57,444 nt of DNA from Actinomycetes bacterium (GTDB lineage: Bacteria; Actinomycetota; Actinomycetes; Nanopelagicales; Nanopelagicaceae). Shown piece by piece: positions 1 to 9,087 of this stretch; position 1 is the first letter of the stretch, and each line of letters opens with the position of its first letter. Location of the stretch: NCBI GenBank assembly GCA_023252155.1, contig JAHEXJ010000005.1, positions 1 through 57,444 on the forward strand, given 5' to 3'. The notes beneath the pieces are model-generated. The model was not told where the DNA came from and did not search any database. It saw only the letters and a list, made by a program, of their open reading frames with translations. The position numbers and the translations under genes were made by a program.

Positions 1-49
1 ATCGAAACACCTGGCACGCGTTTGTGATTTCCCATGAGGGATTTACTTT

Positions 50-916
50 CTAGATTAATTGCAAGGCTCGCGCAGGAGAGAGCGAGGCAATCTTCTCGGT
101 GAGATTGTTGGGCAGATCTCCATCGAGGGACATGTCAAAAAGTGTTCGCGAAATAGTTCGAACCTGGACAACGGTATGTTCCAGGGCGATGCCGCGTTCG
201 TAAAGATCTTCAGCTTCATCTTTTCGTGCCATGGGAAACCATTGAGCGTACGAGCGGGCCTCCAATGCCTGCGCTCTGACTTTAGGAATTTCATCAACCA
301 ATAGTCGGGCTTTAGGAAGGAGCCGCGAGGCAATCTCGTGCGTGTACCCGATGGCTACGGATTCAGCCATTTCGCCAAGCAAATCAGCGGATTGACAGGC
401 CAATTCAGTGATTCGATCAATCGTGCGGCCAGCGGGAGTTTTCGGATTGGCGAAGTAAGAGAGAACAATCGCGATGGACGTCCCGATGAGTGTCGATAGC
501 GTGCGATGAATAGCAGTTGATTCGGCGAGCCCCGGACCAATCACGATCAGGGCAGTGATAATCACATTGATGGCTGCGACTTCTCGAAGGTGGAGAGCGC
601 GCGAGGCGACAAGCGAGAGCACGACCATAAGAAAGACAATCGATACGCCGAAGCCAAAGAAATGTATTGCCACTAGCGCCATTCCGACACCGATGGTTGT
701 TCCGAGAAGTTGCCCAAAACCTTCGCGGATGGATTTATTTAAGGAGATGCGTACGGTGAGTGTTGCCGCTATAGCCGCTACGAGCCCTCCGTTGGTGACG
801 AAGTGGTTGCCGACAACCCACGCGATGGAGGCCGCAACTGCGGTGACCAGGACATGCTGGAGCCAGGCTCGTCTTTTAACGAAGGGATAAATGAGCCTTC
901 GCCAGAGCGCTGCCAA
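50..916 (-). CDS. FUSC-like aromatic acid exporter family membrane protein
   Basis: Membrane protein of about 288 residues with a strongly hydrophobic N-terminal half (about six membrane segments) followed by a charged, largely helical cytoplasmic tail. This is the architecture of small FUSC/DUF939 family proteins, proposed to export aromatic acids or similar compounds; the substrate here is unknown. The reading frame is open up to a GTG at 964, but that GTG has its AGGAG only 3 nt away. A TTG at 914-916 is preceded by AAGGAGG with a 7-nt spacer, so I prefer the TTG start. It is divergent from the GyrI-like gene and ends about 50 bases from the window edge, with no visible operon partner. The family call is moderate and rests on hydropathy pattern and overall resemblance. 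Confidence 0.72.
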   Translation of the reverse strand: MAALWRRLIYPFVKRRAWLQHVLVTAVAASIAWVVGNHFVTNGGLVAAIAATLTVRISLNKSIREGFGQLLGTTIGVGMALVAIHFFGFGVSIVFLMVVLSLVASRALHLREVAAINVIITALIVIGPGLAESTAIHRTLSTLIGTSIAIVLSYFANPKTPAGRTIDRITELACQSADLLGEMAESVAIGYTHEIASRLLPKARLLVDEIPKVRAQALEARSYAQWFPMARKDEAEDLYERGIALEHTVVQVRTISRTLFDMSLDGDLPNNLTEKIASLSPARALQLI

Positions 917-1041
917 TTCATTGCCTCCTTGCCGAGATTTACTTAAGGCTACTAGATCACACACTTTCTCCTGTTGAGACAGCCTTCTTGGTAAGTAGGA
1001 TTTTTGACACGGAGATACGCACCCTAGAAAGGGGTCGTTCC

Positions 1042-1662
1042 ATGGAGAAAGTCGATTTTAAAAAAGATTTGGATTACTTGTTTAAGCCATCATCGAAGGA
1101 ATTCACCGTAGTTTCGGTCCCACCGTTGAAATATCTAATGATCGATGGCAAAGGCGATCCAAATACCTCGCCCGAATATGTAGAAGCAATTGAAGCACTG
1201 TATTCGGTCTCCTACACGTTGAAGTTCATGAGCAAAAACGAACTGGGACAGGACTATGTAGTTCCTCCGCTCGAGGGTCTCTGGTGGGCCGATGACATGT
1301 CCTCATTCGCCAAAGGAAATAAAGGCGTGTGGAAGTGGACTGCGATGATCATGGTTCCCGATTGGATAACAAAGCCGATGGTCAAGGCCGCGGTGAAGGC
1401 GGTGAGCCAGAAAAAGGAGATCTCGAAGCTCGTCGAACTTAGGCATGAGACGTTGAAGGAGGGTAAGTGCGTCCAGATTCTTCACATCGGGCCATACGAC
1501 AAAGAGGGTCCGATGTTGAATAAGATGCACAACGAGTTCATGCCTGCCAACGGTCTGATTTTCAACGGCAAACACCACGAGATCTACATGAGCGATCCAC
1601 GCAAGGTCGCACCAGCCAAACTGCGAACCGTGGTGCGCCAACCTGTCAAAAAAGCTAAGTAG
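1042..1662 (+). CDS. GyrI-like small-molecule-binding domain protein
   Basis: Soluble protein of about 206 residues resembling stand-alone GyrI-like (SOUL/GyrI superfamily) proteins. The N-terminus (KDLDYLFKPS, then a VPPLKYLMIDGKGDP block) is typical of this family, which binds small amphipathic molecules and in some members hydrolyses or sequesters them. The reading frame is open from 988, but the ATG at 1042 has AAAGGGG at 1026-1032 with a 7-nt gap and gives the family-like N-terminus, so I start there. No catalytic residue can be assigned with confidence. It stands alone between a divergent FUSC-like gene and a TauE-like gene. Confidence 0.75.
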   Translation: MEKVDFKKDLDYLFKPSSKEFTVVSVPPLKYLMIDGKGDPNTSPEYVEAIEALYSVSYTLKFMSKNELGQDYVVPPLEGLWWADDMSSFAKGNKGVWKWTAMIMVPDWITKPMVKAAVKAVSQKKEISKLVELRHETLKEGKCVQILHIGPYDKEGPMLNKMHNEFMPANGLIFNGKHHEIYMSDPRKVAPAKLRTVVRQPVKKAK

Positions 1663-1719
1663 GGGCAATCCGTTCGGCACTTTCCAAGCCCGCCCGATAC
1701 GATTGGCCCTCGTGAGAGT

Positions 1720-2100
1720 TTGGGGTTGGAATTGTCGTTAGCATTTTCGCTTCTCATTGGGGTGCTTATTGGCTCCGTAGCAGGAATTCTGGCGGGCCTG
1801 TTTGGTATCGGCGGAGGCATCGTCATAGTTCCCTTGCTCATGGCGTTCTTAAAGTTCGCGCCTTCAAAGGCCGTGGGAACTTCGCTGGCAGCAATGTTGT
1901 TGCCCGTTGGAATCATGGCGGTTTGGAAGTACGCCAAGGTGGGCGATGTTGATTTTAAAGTTGCATCGGCCCTTGCGATCGGAATCTTCTTTATGGCTTA
2001 CGTGGGAGCTCATTTGGGACTGAGTATTGGAAACACGTGGGTCTCTCGCGGATTCGGAGTTCTCTTGCTTCTTGTTGGCGTCAAATTCATTATCGCCTAA
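1720..2100 (+). CDS. Half-size TauE/SafE (DUF81) permease-like protein
   Basis: Hydrophobic protein of about 126 residues with four predicted membrane segments and the Gly-rich GLFGIGGGIVIVP motif of TauE/SafE family proteins (sulfite, sulfonate or other anion transporters). Full-length members have about 250 residues and two such halves; this is one half, so it would have to dimerise, as other half-length members of the family are thought to. Start choice is uncertain: TTG codons at 1720, 1726 and 1732 are in frame and none has a convincing ribosome binding site. It converges tail to tail with the secreted esterase gene, 3 bases apart. The substrate is not predictable. Confidence 0.65.
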   Translation: MGLELSLAFSLLIGVLIGSVAGILAGLFGIGGGIVIVPLLMAFLKFAPSKAVGTSLAAMLLPVGIMAVWKYAKVGDVDFKVASALAIGIFFMAYVGAHLGLSIGNTWVSRGFGVLLLLVGVKFIIA

Positions 2101-2103
2101 AAG

Positions 2104-3048
2104 TTATTGAAGGGTTGGAGAACCCGTCGGCACTGGAGTTGGAAGAGGTGTGGTGCTCGGAGTAGGTGACGGAATCGGTGTTGGACTTTGCACTGGTGTA
2201 GGCGAAGGAATTATTGGTGGCTTTGGCCAGACAAGCCATTTGGTCATAATTGGAACTTCGCCGGAGACGAATGTAAATGAATGGCCTCCACTTGGAGTCT
2301 GAAGCACATATTTTGCTTTGACGGTCTTGAGTTTCTTTGCCCAACTTATCGCCTGTCCGCGGATCGGTACGGTGAAGTCATCTTTTCCCTCTGCGAGAAA
2401 CCAGGTGAAATTGTTGGCTCGATTTAGGTATGTTGACGGTGCGTGTGGGGATTCACTTGTGCCGAATGCATTTGTTAGATCATCGGTAATAAAATATCCA
2501 GCCAAAGTCGCAATTTGTGTGAAGAGTTCCGGGTGGTGAAGGCCAATGATTGCCGCACCGTATCCGCCCATTGAGAATCCCACGATTGCTCGCTCATTCT
2601 TGGAACGAAGGCGGTCTTTCTCAACGACAGGAATTACCTTCTTGGTAAGCCACGTTTCTATCATCGCTTTTTTATCGTAGGAGTCGGCCCATTCGGAATC
2701 TGGATGTGTCTTGGCATTTCCGTCTGGAAAAACTGCGATGAATGGTTTGGCACCGGCGGCAAAAGCGGCAGTCAAAGGCTTGACCATTCCAGAAATCATG
2801 GAAGATGGGGAACCCGGCCAACCATGAAGCATGTAGACCACGGGCAGAGCGGCGCGATTCAATTTTCCAAGCGGCGGAGTCCAGACCCAGACGTCACGGA
2901 TTGGGTAGTCGGTCTCGGGACTTGCCACACGCAAGTGCAACAAGGTTCCAGGGGTCGTGGCCGAGGTGGGCGAGGGGTTTATGAAAAGCGACTGCGAAAG
3001 GAGCACGGCAACGATGGCAATTGCCCTGCGCGCGCGCTTCAATTTCAC
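2104..3048 (-). CDS. Secreted esterase, alpha/beta-hydrolase (esterase D-like)
   Basis: Exported 314-residue protein. Residues 1-30 form a signal peptide (basic start, hydrophobic core, ending in SPTSA). The body is an alpha/beta hydrolase of the putative-esterase type: oxyanion-hole region YMLHGWPGS near 72-80, nucleophile elbow GFSMGGYGA with Ser159, and a late GGHSF motif that supplies the catalytic His. The last 40 residues are a low-complexity PSPTP/PTP tail, probably a flexible wall-spanning linker. The family includes esterase D-like and mycolyltransferase-like enzymes; substrate not determined. Convergent with the TauE-like gene and divergent from the small Ala-rich secreted protein. 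Confidence 0.8.
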   Translation of the reverse strand: MKLKRARRAIAIVAVLLSQSLFINPSPTSATTPGTLLHLRVASPETDYPIRDVWVWTPPLGKLNRAALPVVYMLHGWPGSPSSMISGMVKPLTAAFAAGAKPFIAVFPDGNAKTHPDSEWADSYDKKAMIETWLTKKVIPVVEKDRLRSKNERAIVGFSMGGYGAAIIGLHHPELFTQIATLAGYFITDDLTNAFGTSESPHAPSTYLNRANNFTWFLAEGKDDFTVPIRGQAISWAKKLKTVKAKYVLQTPSGGHSFTFVSGEVPIMTKWLVWPKPPIIPSPTPVQSPTPIPSPTPSTTPLPTPVPTGSPTLQ

Positions 3049-3198
3049 CCTTGGAGAGTATTAGACGGATGTAACGCTCTCTCGCGATTTTTATGTCAGT
3101 TTTCTGAGAATTTGTGATGAATGGGTTTTCTTGCGTCATAAGGGCCATTTCCGCAAAGAGTGGGATACTGGGTTGGCGGTTAGGTAAAGGAGATGCTC

Positions 3199-3645
3199 GT
3201 GAGACGGATATTCCCGGTGGCATTGCTATCTGCCGTGCTCGCCATATCCTCGACGACGACCGTTTTTGCTGTTGATACTCCTTCTCCAATTGCATCGCCA
3301 ACTGCATCGCCAACTGCATCGCCGCAAGTTTCCGCCAAGGCCAAACCAGCCAAGCAGGTCCTAACGCAGGCGCAGAAGGATGCGATTGCCGATGCGCGAT
3401 TGGCCTTCGCAAAGGCAAAAACAAATGCGCAAGATGGGTTTAGCAGGGCACTTGCAGATGCGCGAGCAATTCGCGACCAAGCACTTGCGTCAGCCGGCAC
3501 CGACAAAAAGGCGCAAGTTGCTGCCAGGAAGGCCTTTAGAGATTTCGTAGTTGTGATCCAAACTGCATACAAGGCCGCTTTGCTAGATGCGAAAACAATC
3601 TTCCAAACCGCTTTAGCCGCAGCGTTGAATTTGCCACACCCATAA
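3199..3645 (+). CDS. Small secreted Ala/Lys-rich protein
   Basis: About 148 residues. A signal peptide (hydrophobic core, VFA before the processing point) is followed by an SPTASPTAS low-complexity stretch, then a helical region rich in Ala, Lys and Gln likely to form coiled coils. An upstream ATG at 3193 abuts the Shine-Dalgarno sequence AAAGGAG directly (no spacer), whereas the GTG at 3199 sits 6 nt from it, so GTG 3199 is the start. The C-terminal TAYKAALLDAKTIFQTAL segment loosely recalls the AYKxALxxY units of the secreted proteins at 18229 and 29677. Function unknown; a cell-envelope or extracellular structural role is only a guess. Confidence 0.7.
   Translation: MRRIFPVALLSAVLAISSTTTVFAVDTPSPIASPTASPTASPQVSAKAKPAKQVLTQAQKDAIADARLAFAKAKTNAQDGFSRALADARAIRDQALASAGTDKKAQVAARKAFRDFVVVIQTAYKAALLDAKTIFQTALAAALNLPHP
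3292..3323 (+). repeat. 12-bp tandem repeat inside the secreted-protein gene
   Basis: GCATCGCCAACT occurs twice in direct tandem (3292-3303, 3304-3315) followed by a partial third copy GCATCGCC (3316-3323). It encodes the repeated Ala-Ser-Pro-Thr linker just after the signal peptide and could vary in copy number in frame. Confidence 0.85.
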
Positions 3646-3671
3646 TGTTGAACGAGAAGATTTCCTAGAGA

Positions 3672-4370
3672 ATGGGTTTGGCTACTTCTGAAGATTCACA
3701 CATCTTGGACAACGCGGTTTGGGCCGCGCTGGAAGGACCACAAGCCCCATTTGCAGAAGTATTTGGGCTTGCGCGCAAGTTCGCTACAGAGGTGTCGCCC
3801 TTTGGTGCGATAGCAAATCACAATGATCCGCAATGTTGGCGCGATATGGCGCGTCTGGTTGGTGCCGGCGGCACCATCGTTCTCACCGGTAAAGAGATCA
3901 ATGTCCCCGATGATTGGGAATTAATGGGTGGGGGCACGGGCAAGCAGATGACTGGCGACAACGTATTGGGAAAGGCAGATCCCGAAGCAGTGGAGTTGGG
4001 TCTTGGCGACGTGCCTGAAATGCTCGATCTGATCTCGCGAACTGAGCCGGGGCCTTTCATGCCTCGCACTGTCGAACTCGGCGGGTATGTGGGATTTCGA
4101 ATTGATGGCAATCTAGTCGCAATGGCGGGACGCCGAATCCATCCGCCTGGCTGGATTGAGATCAGTGCGGTTTGCACGGATCCGAATTACCAAGGCAGAG
4201 GTTTTGGCGCCAGGCTGGTGAATGCCGTCGCAGCCGGGATACGCGCTGATGGCGAGGTACCTTTCCTGCACGTTTCGGAGTCCAACGAGAACGCAATAAG
4301 ACTTTACGAGAAGCTTGGGTTTAGAACGCGCATGCGAGGTAACTTCAAAGTGGTGAAAGCGCCGGCTTAA
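3672..4370 (+). CDS. GNAT family N-acetyltransferase (FR47-like)
   Basis: Protein of 232 residues whose C-terminal half (about 130-232) is a GNAT acetyltransferase fold. The acetyl-CoA binding motif A is NYQGRGFGARLV (the Q/RxxGxG/A signature), preceded by beta-strand WIEISAVCTDP and followed by the motif B region NENAIRLYEKLGF. The N-terminal 120 residues are variable, as in FR47-like proteins. It would transfer an acetyl group from acetyl-CoA to an amine; substrate unknown. The start ATG at 3672 has no clear Shine-Dalgarno sequence and may be leaderless or weakly translated. Convergent with the KimA-OB gene 13 bases away. Confidence 0.82.
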   Translation: MGLATSEDSHILDNAVWAALEGPQAPFAEVFGLARKFATEVSPFGAIANHNDPQCWRDMARLVGAGGTIVLTGKEINVPDDWELMGGGTGKQMTGDNVLGKADPEAVELGLGDVPEMLDLISRTEPGPFMPRTVELGGYVGFRIDGNLVAMAGRRIHPPGWIEISAVCTDPNYQGRGFGARLVNAVAAGIRADGEVPFLHVSESNENAIRLYEKLGFRTRMRGNFKVVKAPA

Positions 4371-4383
4371 ACCTTTCTAAAGT

Positions 4384-6729
4384 TTAAACGACGATCTCGT
4401 ACGACGGGTTCATGATGGTTAGGTGCCCTGCGGATTCTCCAACCATTCCTTCTGCACATACGGTCGTTCCGACATTTAGCCCGGCAATGCCACGACGTCC
4501 TAGGAAGTGAAGGGTTATTCCGCCCGTTTCGTCCCAAATCTCGACATCCAATCCTGGCGCCGATCCTGTTGGTGCAGTCAGTATCGAGGTGACGCGACCT
4601 CGAACGTGGGCACGTTGGCGCCATGTAGCACTGCCGATGGGTAGAAGGTTTTCTGCATAGTGGCTAACGGGACCCGGGAGTGAAAGTGCAATGTCTGGCG
4701 TAGCAATTTTCGCAACTGCTTGAGGAACTTTTGCGGCAATTGGAGCCGGCATAACTGCTGGCCGAGTTAACGGTTTGCCTGCAATGATCTTTTCGACATC
4801 AAATGGAACGATCGTTGCGACCACTCGTGGCAACTGAGAAATCGGCGACGCGATCGCTTCCGCTGTGCGATCGTGAAGAATCCATCCCAAAAAGCGCGAG
4901 TATGAACGTCTAGGGAACAACAGCGTTAATTCGACGTCGAGATTGTTGGTCCCTCGGATTGCGAAATCGACTGCTGCATTTGGAAGTCGTCGATCGGGGC
5001 AGTCGACTAATTCAAGAGGTACGTCAGATAATGCTTTGTTCTTGGCCCAGTCAGTCGCGATGGTCTGAGCATGCCTGTCATCTATTACGAAGTGGACAGC
5101 GGTAAGTGTGTGAGGGTTCAGGCTTCGCGCATATCTGATCGCCCCCACCGTGGCGACATCCACTGCATCTACTAGAACAGCGACATCATGGCGAGCGATC
5201 GAAGTCGCGCGTGACCTATCTTCATCGATTTTCAGGGCCATCTGCTCGGTGCGATATTGCCGATTGAGCCGTATCAACGCCATCGTGGCCACAGGGAAGA
5301 TTAGGACGATCAGCCAAGCACCCTCAGTGAACTTGACGACACCGAAGATGAGGACGATAAATGATGAGATAATTCCTGATGTCATGTTGACTGCAAATCT
5401 TTTACGCCAATGTGCCTCTTTCATCGTTCGCGCCCGCTTTGCCATGCCAAAGCCGGCCATCGCAAAGCCGGTGAACACCCCGATTGCGTAGAAGGCGATG
5501 AGCTTGGCGACATTTGAACCGACCACCAATATCAATGCGGATGATGCGCTTGCTAGAAGGATGATTCCATTGGAGAAAACAAGGCGGTGTCCGCGTTTGG
5601 TTAATTGGCGGGGAAGAAAGCCGTCTTCTGCAATGAAATTTGCGAGGAACGGGAACCCGCTAAAGGGCGTGTTTGCGCCAGTGTAGAGAATGAGCATGGT
5701 AGAGAATTGAACGAAAAGATAGAGAATATGGCCGAGGACCCCTCGTCCGAATACGACGTCAGCGATTTGTGAGATGACTGTTGGCGTTCCGCTTGCGTAA
5801 GGCCAGGCATGAGTTTCTTTTGCAAGCCATGAAACGCCTAGAACCAACGAACCCAAGATTGTACTCATGATGACCATGGTTCTTCTGGCGTTTCGGCCCT
5901 CCGGGGCTTTGAACAATGAAACACCGTTGGAAATAGCTTCCAACCCGGTCAGAGAAGATCCACCATTGGCAAAAGCTCTTAGCAGTACAAATATGGCAGC
6001 CGCAGTTAAAAGCTGCTGCGAATGGCCCGATGGCAAAGTGCCAGAGCCGGTGACAACGTGCTGCAATGTTCCATGAATTTGCTTCCAAATTCCAACAATG
6101 AGCACGGCTACTACGGACACGACGAAAAGATAGGTGGGAGCCGCGAACGCGCGACCTGCTTCCTTAACTCCTTTGAGGTTCCCAAATAGAAGTAGTGCGA
6201 TAACACCCAGGGTGATTTCCAATGTCCATGGCGCAAGAAAAGGGAAAGCGGACGTGAGTGCTGACGTGCCTGCTGCCGTTTGAACCGCGACTGTCACGAT
6301 GTAATCGAGCATTAGAGCGACCGCAGCAATTTGCGCTACAACGGGCCCGAAGTTCTCTCGCGCCACCACGTATGAGCCACCGGTCTTGGTGTAGACCATT
6401 ACTACTTCACGGTAGGAGAGTGTGACGATGACAAGAATTGCTAGGACGATCAGAGTCATTGGCATAAGAATTGAGAATCCAGCCATGCCAAAAGCAGGTA
6501 GAAGGTAATAGAGAATATTCTCGGAGCCATATGCAGATGATGAGATGCAGTCGGACGACAGAACGCCTAGGGCGAATACTTTGCTGAGCCTCTGGTGCGA
6601 AAGAAGATGCCTATTTAGCGGTTTGCCAAGGATTGCTTTCTTCAACTTGTAAGAAATTGGATCTTTCAAGTGTGCTTGCTCCTTGAGGATCTCAGGGGCA
6701 GGGGCTGAATCAGTCCATGATTTAGGCAT
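4384..6729 (-). CDS. KimA-like APC potassium permease fused to OB-fold domain
   Basis: Protein of 781 residues in three parts. Residues about 45-480 hold about 12 membrane segments of the APC superfamily, with N-terminal block SSDCISSSAYGSENILYYL typical of KimA/YdaO-type high-affinity K+ importers. Residues about 510-650 are a soluble UspA-like region (VLVDAVDVATVGAIRYA), as in the KimA C-terminal domain. Residues about 708-781 form an OB-fold (VEIWDETGGITLHFLGRR, then a MNPSYE end) like the small stand-alone actinobacterial OB-fold proteins encoded near trkA/ceoBC genes. The gene overlaps the KdpE-like regulator by 8 bases and ends a kdpD-kdpE-kimA operon. The K+ substrate is inferred from fold and partners. 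The fusion is unusual. Confidence 0.82.
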   Translation of the reverse strand: MPKSWTDSAPAPEILKEQAHLKDPISYKLKKAILGKPLNRHLLSHQRLSKVFALGVLSSDCISSSAYGSENILYYLLPAFGMAGFSILMPMTLIVLAILVIVTLSYREVVMVYTKTGGSYVVARENFGPVVAQIAAVALMLDYIVTVAVQTAAGTSALTSAFPFLAPWTLEITLGVIALLLFGNLKGVKEAGRAFAAPTYLFVVSVVAVLIVGIWKQIHGTLQHVVTGSGTLPSGHSQQLLTAAAIFVLLRAFANGGSSLTGLEAISNGVSLFKAPEGRNARRTMVIMSTILGSLVLGVSWLAKETHAWPYASGTPTVISQIADVVFGRGVLGHILYLFVQFSTMLILYTGANTPFSGFPFLANFIAEDGFLPRQLTKRGHRLVFSNGIILLASASSALILVVGSNVAKLIAFYAIGVFTGFAMAGFGMAKRARTMKEAHWRKRFAVNMTSGIISSFIVLIFGVVKFTEGAWLIVLIFPVATMALIRLNRQYRTEQMALKIDEDRSRATSIARHDVAVLVDAVDVATVGAIRYARSLNPHTLTAVHFVIDDRHAQTIATDWAKNKALSDVPLELVDCPDRRLPNAAVDFAIRGTNNLDVELTLLFPRRSYSRFLGWILHDRTAEAIASPISQLPRVVATIVPFDVEKIIAGKPLTRPAVMPAPIAAKVPQAVAKIATPDIALSLPGPVSHYAENLLPIGSATWRQRAHVRGRVTSILTAPTGSAPGLDVEIWDETGGITLHFLGRRGIAGLNVGTTVCAEGMVGESAGHLTIMNPSYEIVV

Positions 6730-7459
6730 TATCTTCCTCGTCTTTCATTTCAGTGCCCGTAACGTTGGCCAGGCGATATCCGATTCCGGGTTCTGTGATT
6801 ATGTAACTGGGGAGTTGTGGATTTGGTTCTAGTTTTTTGCGCAATTGACTAATAAAGAGGCGGAGATAATTAGTTTCGTTCTCATAAGAACTACCCCACA
6901 CGGCTTGCAGCAATTCCTTTTGCGATACCAAGGTGCCCGATTTCGACAGAAGGTACTCAAGCAATTTCCATTCAAGTGGCGTCAGATGCAAATCGCCGTC
7001 AACGCGCTCTTTGTCGCGTATTTGATGCTTTGATAAATCGATCTTCCACTGCCCTAGCTGAAATATGGGCGTGGTCATCAAGTCCCTTGATCGTCGAAGT
7101 ACCGCTTCAACTCGCGCGATGACTTCATCGATTTCAAATGGCTTGGAAATGTAATCATCCGCTCCGGACTTGAGCGCACTGAGTTTTCGATCAAGTTCTG
7201 TCCGCCCTGAAAGGACCAATATCGGAAGATTGCTCCAAGCTCTGATGTTGACGATTAAGTCGGCACCATCCATATCCGGCAAGCCGAGATCCAAAATCAT
7301 TGCATCGGGATTCGATTCGGCAACGATGGCAGAAGCTGTTCGCGCATCCCCGGCGGATAAGGTGCGATAACCACGCGCTTTGAAATTCATTACAAGCGTG
7401 CGCACAATTTCGAGGTGATCATCCACGATCAAGATGCACTTACTCTGGTTGTCGTTCAT
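6722..7459 (-). CDS. kdpE: OmpR/KdpE-family response regulator
   Basis: Response regulator of 245 residues: a receiver domain with the acidic pair Asp13-Asp14, phospho-acceptor Asp57 (MILDLGLPDMDG) and the SKPFE lysine motif near 105, then a winged-helix DNA-binding domain (HLTPLEWKLLEYL through to GIGYRL). It is closest in style to KdpE, which activates potassium-uptake genes under K+ limitation or osmotic stress. Its ATG overlaps the kinase stop codon (ATGA) and its end overlaps the permease start by 8 bases, so the three genes are co-translated. No kdpFABC is present nearby, so the likely target is its own operon. Confidence 0.88.
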   Translation of the reverse strand: MNDNQSKCILIVDDHLEIVRTLVMNFKARGYRTLSAGDARTASAIVAESNPDAMILDLGLPDMDGADLIVNIRAWSNLPILVLSGRTELDRKLSALKSGADDYISKPFEIDEVIARVEAVLRRSRDLMTTPIFQLGQWKIDLSKHQIRDKERVDGDLHLTPLEWKLLEYLLSKSGTLVSQKELLQAVWGSSYENETNYLRLFISQLRKKLEPNPQLPSYIITEPGIGYRLANVTGTEMKDEEDNA

Positions 7460-8892
7460 GCCTCACCACCAATGGGAAAGGAGAGCACCATCGTCAGGCC
7501 ACCCTGAAAAGTTGCTTCCATCGACACTTGGCCGTTCATTAACTCTGTGAAGCCTTTTACGATGGCCAGTCCCAGCCCAACTCCTGTTGAGTTGTCACGA
7601 TCTCCAAATCGTTGGAAAGGGGTGAAGAGCTTGGATGTATCCTTCTTGGACAATCCTGGGCCGTGGTCGATGATCCGAATTTCGATCAAGTTACCTACCT
7701 GTGCAGCGGCAATTGTTACGGCTTTATCTTTTGGATTAAAGCGAAGAGCATTTTCCAAAAGGTTTCCGATGACACGCTCGAGAAGAATCGGGTCGCCCTT
7801 TATCGGAGGGAGCTCCGAGTCGATGTTGATCTCGATCGAATTCGTAGGTGATTTCAAGGACTTAATAGCCCCAGACACTGCATCTTCGACTCCGACGTTT
7901 CGCCAGTTCAGAAAGATAGTCCCCGCTTCCAGGCGGCTCATATCCAAAAGATTTTCTATCAAATGGTTGAGTTGGTCCAAGGAGTGGTTTGCCGAATTGA
8001 GCAATTCTTCTTGGTCCTCATGAGTCCAGACGACTTGATTATTCAGCAAACTTGAGATCGCGGCTTTTGACGATGCGAGTGGGCCTCTAAGGTCATGGCT
8101 GACTGCGTTCAGTAATGCAACTCGCATCTGATCTGCTTGTCGGATGTCAGAGAGCTCACGTTCATTCTCTTCGAGCAATTGACGTTCGAGCAGAATCAAA
8201 ATTTGTGAGCCGAAAGTGGTGACGAGGCTTCGCAATTCGGAATCCGTGATGACGGGATAGGCAAGCAGTGAATATTCCGCGTTGAGGTCGATCTTGGATG
8301 TCTCGGCCTCTCTAGCGAGCTGAGAAATTGATCCGTAAATGACGTGAAGGTGGTTCGCATCCGTTGCAGGGAAGTTTCTTACCACTGCAAGCTCTGATAG
8401 TCCGAAAGTGCCTTTTGAATTGCTCAAGATTTCATCGATTGAGTTATGCCCCCTGATGATGCTTTCGGCAAGACTTGAGAGGAAGAGACCCTCCTTTGAA
8501 AGTTGTTTCAATTTGGTCGTTCGAAGCTCGAGTTTTCGCAGGATCAATGAGGCGGTAATGCTGATAACGAGGAAAATCAGTAGCGCCAAGAGATCATTCT
8601 TGTTGCTGATTAGAAGAGTGTGGAAAGGGGGAGTGAATAGGTAGTTGAGGAAGAGAAAATTCTCGAGGGCGCAGACTGTTGTAAGCCAGATAGGACTCTT
8701 GATCGCAACCATGAGCGTAATGATGAGCAGGACGAGAGTGTCCGTCGTTAGATTAAAACTGTGCCGGAATCTTGTCAGAATCAAATTAATCAACGGAATG
8801 ATGAGCACGAGTACCACGAACGCCCTCAGGATTGTGGCTCGACTACTTCGATTGTCCGTCCACCTCAAGTCGAGAATTTCCCTCAGATCCAT
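7456..8892 (-). CDS. kdpD: KdpD-like sensor histidine kinase (short form)
   Basis: Sensor kinase of 478 residues: four membrane segments at about 22-120 (DUF4118-type KdpD membrane domain), a GAF-like linker at about 140-240, a HisKA dimerisation domain with phospho-acceptor His266 in AVSHDLRGPL, and an HATPase domain with N box (NLLENALRFNP), G1 (DHGPGLS) and G2 (GVGLGLAIV). The large N-terminal KdpD and Usp domains of the E. coli protein are absent, so it is the short C-terminal form. It is first in the operon with the KdpE-like regulator and the KimA-OB permease. The start ATG at 8892 has only a weak ribosome binding site. Confidence 0.87.
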   Translation of the reverse strand: MDLREILDLRWTDNRSSRATILRAFVVLVLIIPLINLILTRFRHSFNLTTDTLVLLIITLMVAIKSPIWLTTVCALENFLFLNYLFTPPFHTLLISNKNDLLALLIFLVISITASLILRKLELRTTKLKQLSKEGLFLSSLAESIIRGHNSIDEILSNSKGTFGLSELAVVRNFPATDANHLHVIYGSISQLAREAETSKIDLNAEYSLLAYPVITDSELRSLVTTFGSQILILLERQLLEENERELSDIRQADQMRVALLNAVSHDLRGPLASSKAAISSLLNNQVVWTHEDQEELLNSANHSLDQLNHLIENLLDMSRLEAGTIFLNWRNVGVEDAVSGAIKSLKSPTNSIEINIDSELPPIKGDPILLERVIGNLLENALRFNPKDKAVTIAAAQVGNLIEIRIIDHGPGLSKKDTSKLFTPFQRFGDRDNSTGVGLGLAIVKGFTELMNGQVSMEATFQGGLTMVLSFPIGGEA

Positions 8893-9087
8893 GATGGCTT
8901 TAACCGTAGGTCTTCCCTTCTGGTTTCGCCTCTATTTTGCCCAATTCCTAACAAGTTCCTGACGTCATTTTACGGCCGTACCCATGCCCGAATTTCCGAA
9001 TTGAGCGTGCAGAAGGTGATCCCGTTTGCCATTTTGTATAGGAAAAGGAGCCCGAAGTGATTAAAGTGGAGGAAAGGAGGCCCTCAC

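Noticed and set aside
1720-2100. Truncated pseudogene of a full-length TauE protein
   Set aside because: Half-length family members are known, the frame is intact and the next gene follows directly with no leftover second half.
2894-3424. 176-codon minus-strand frame overlapping the esterase start and the Ala-rich secreted gene
   Set aside because: It covers the divergent promoter and both real genes in other frames, has no ribosome binding site or family resemblance, and is a shadow of repetitive codons.
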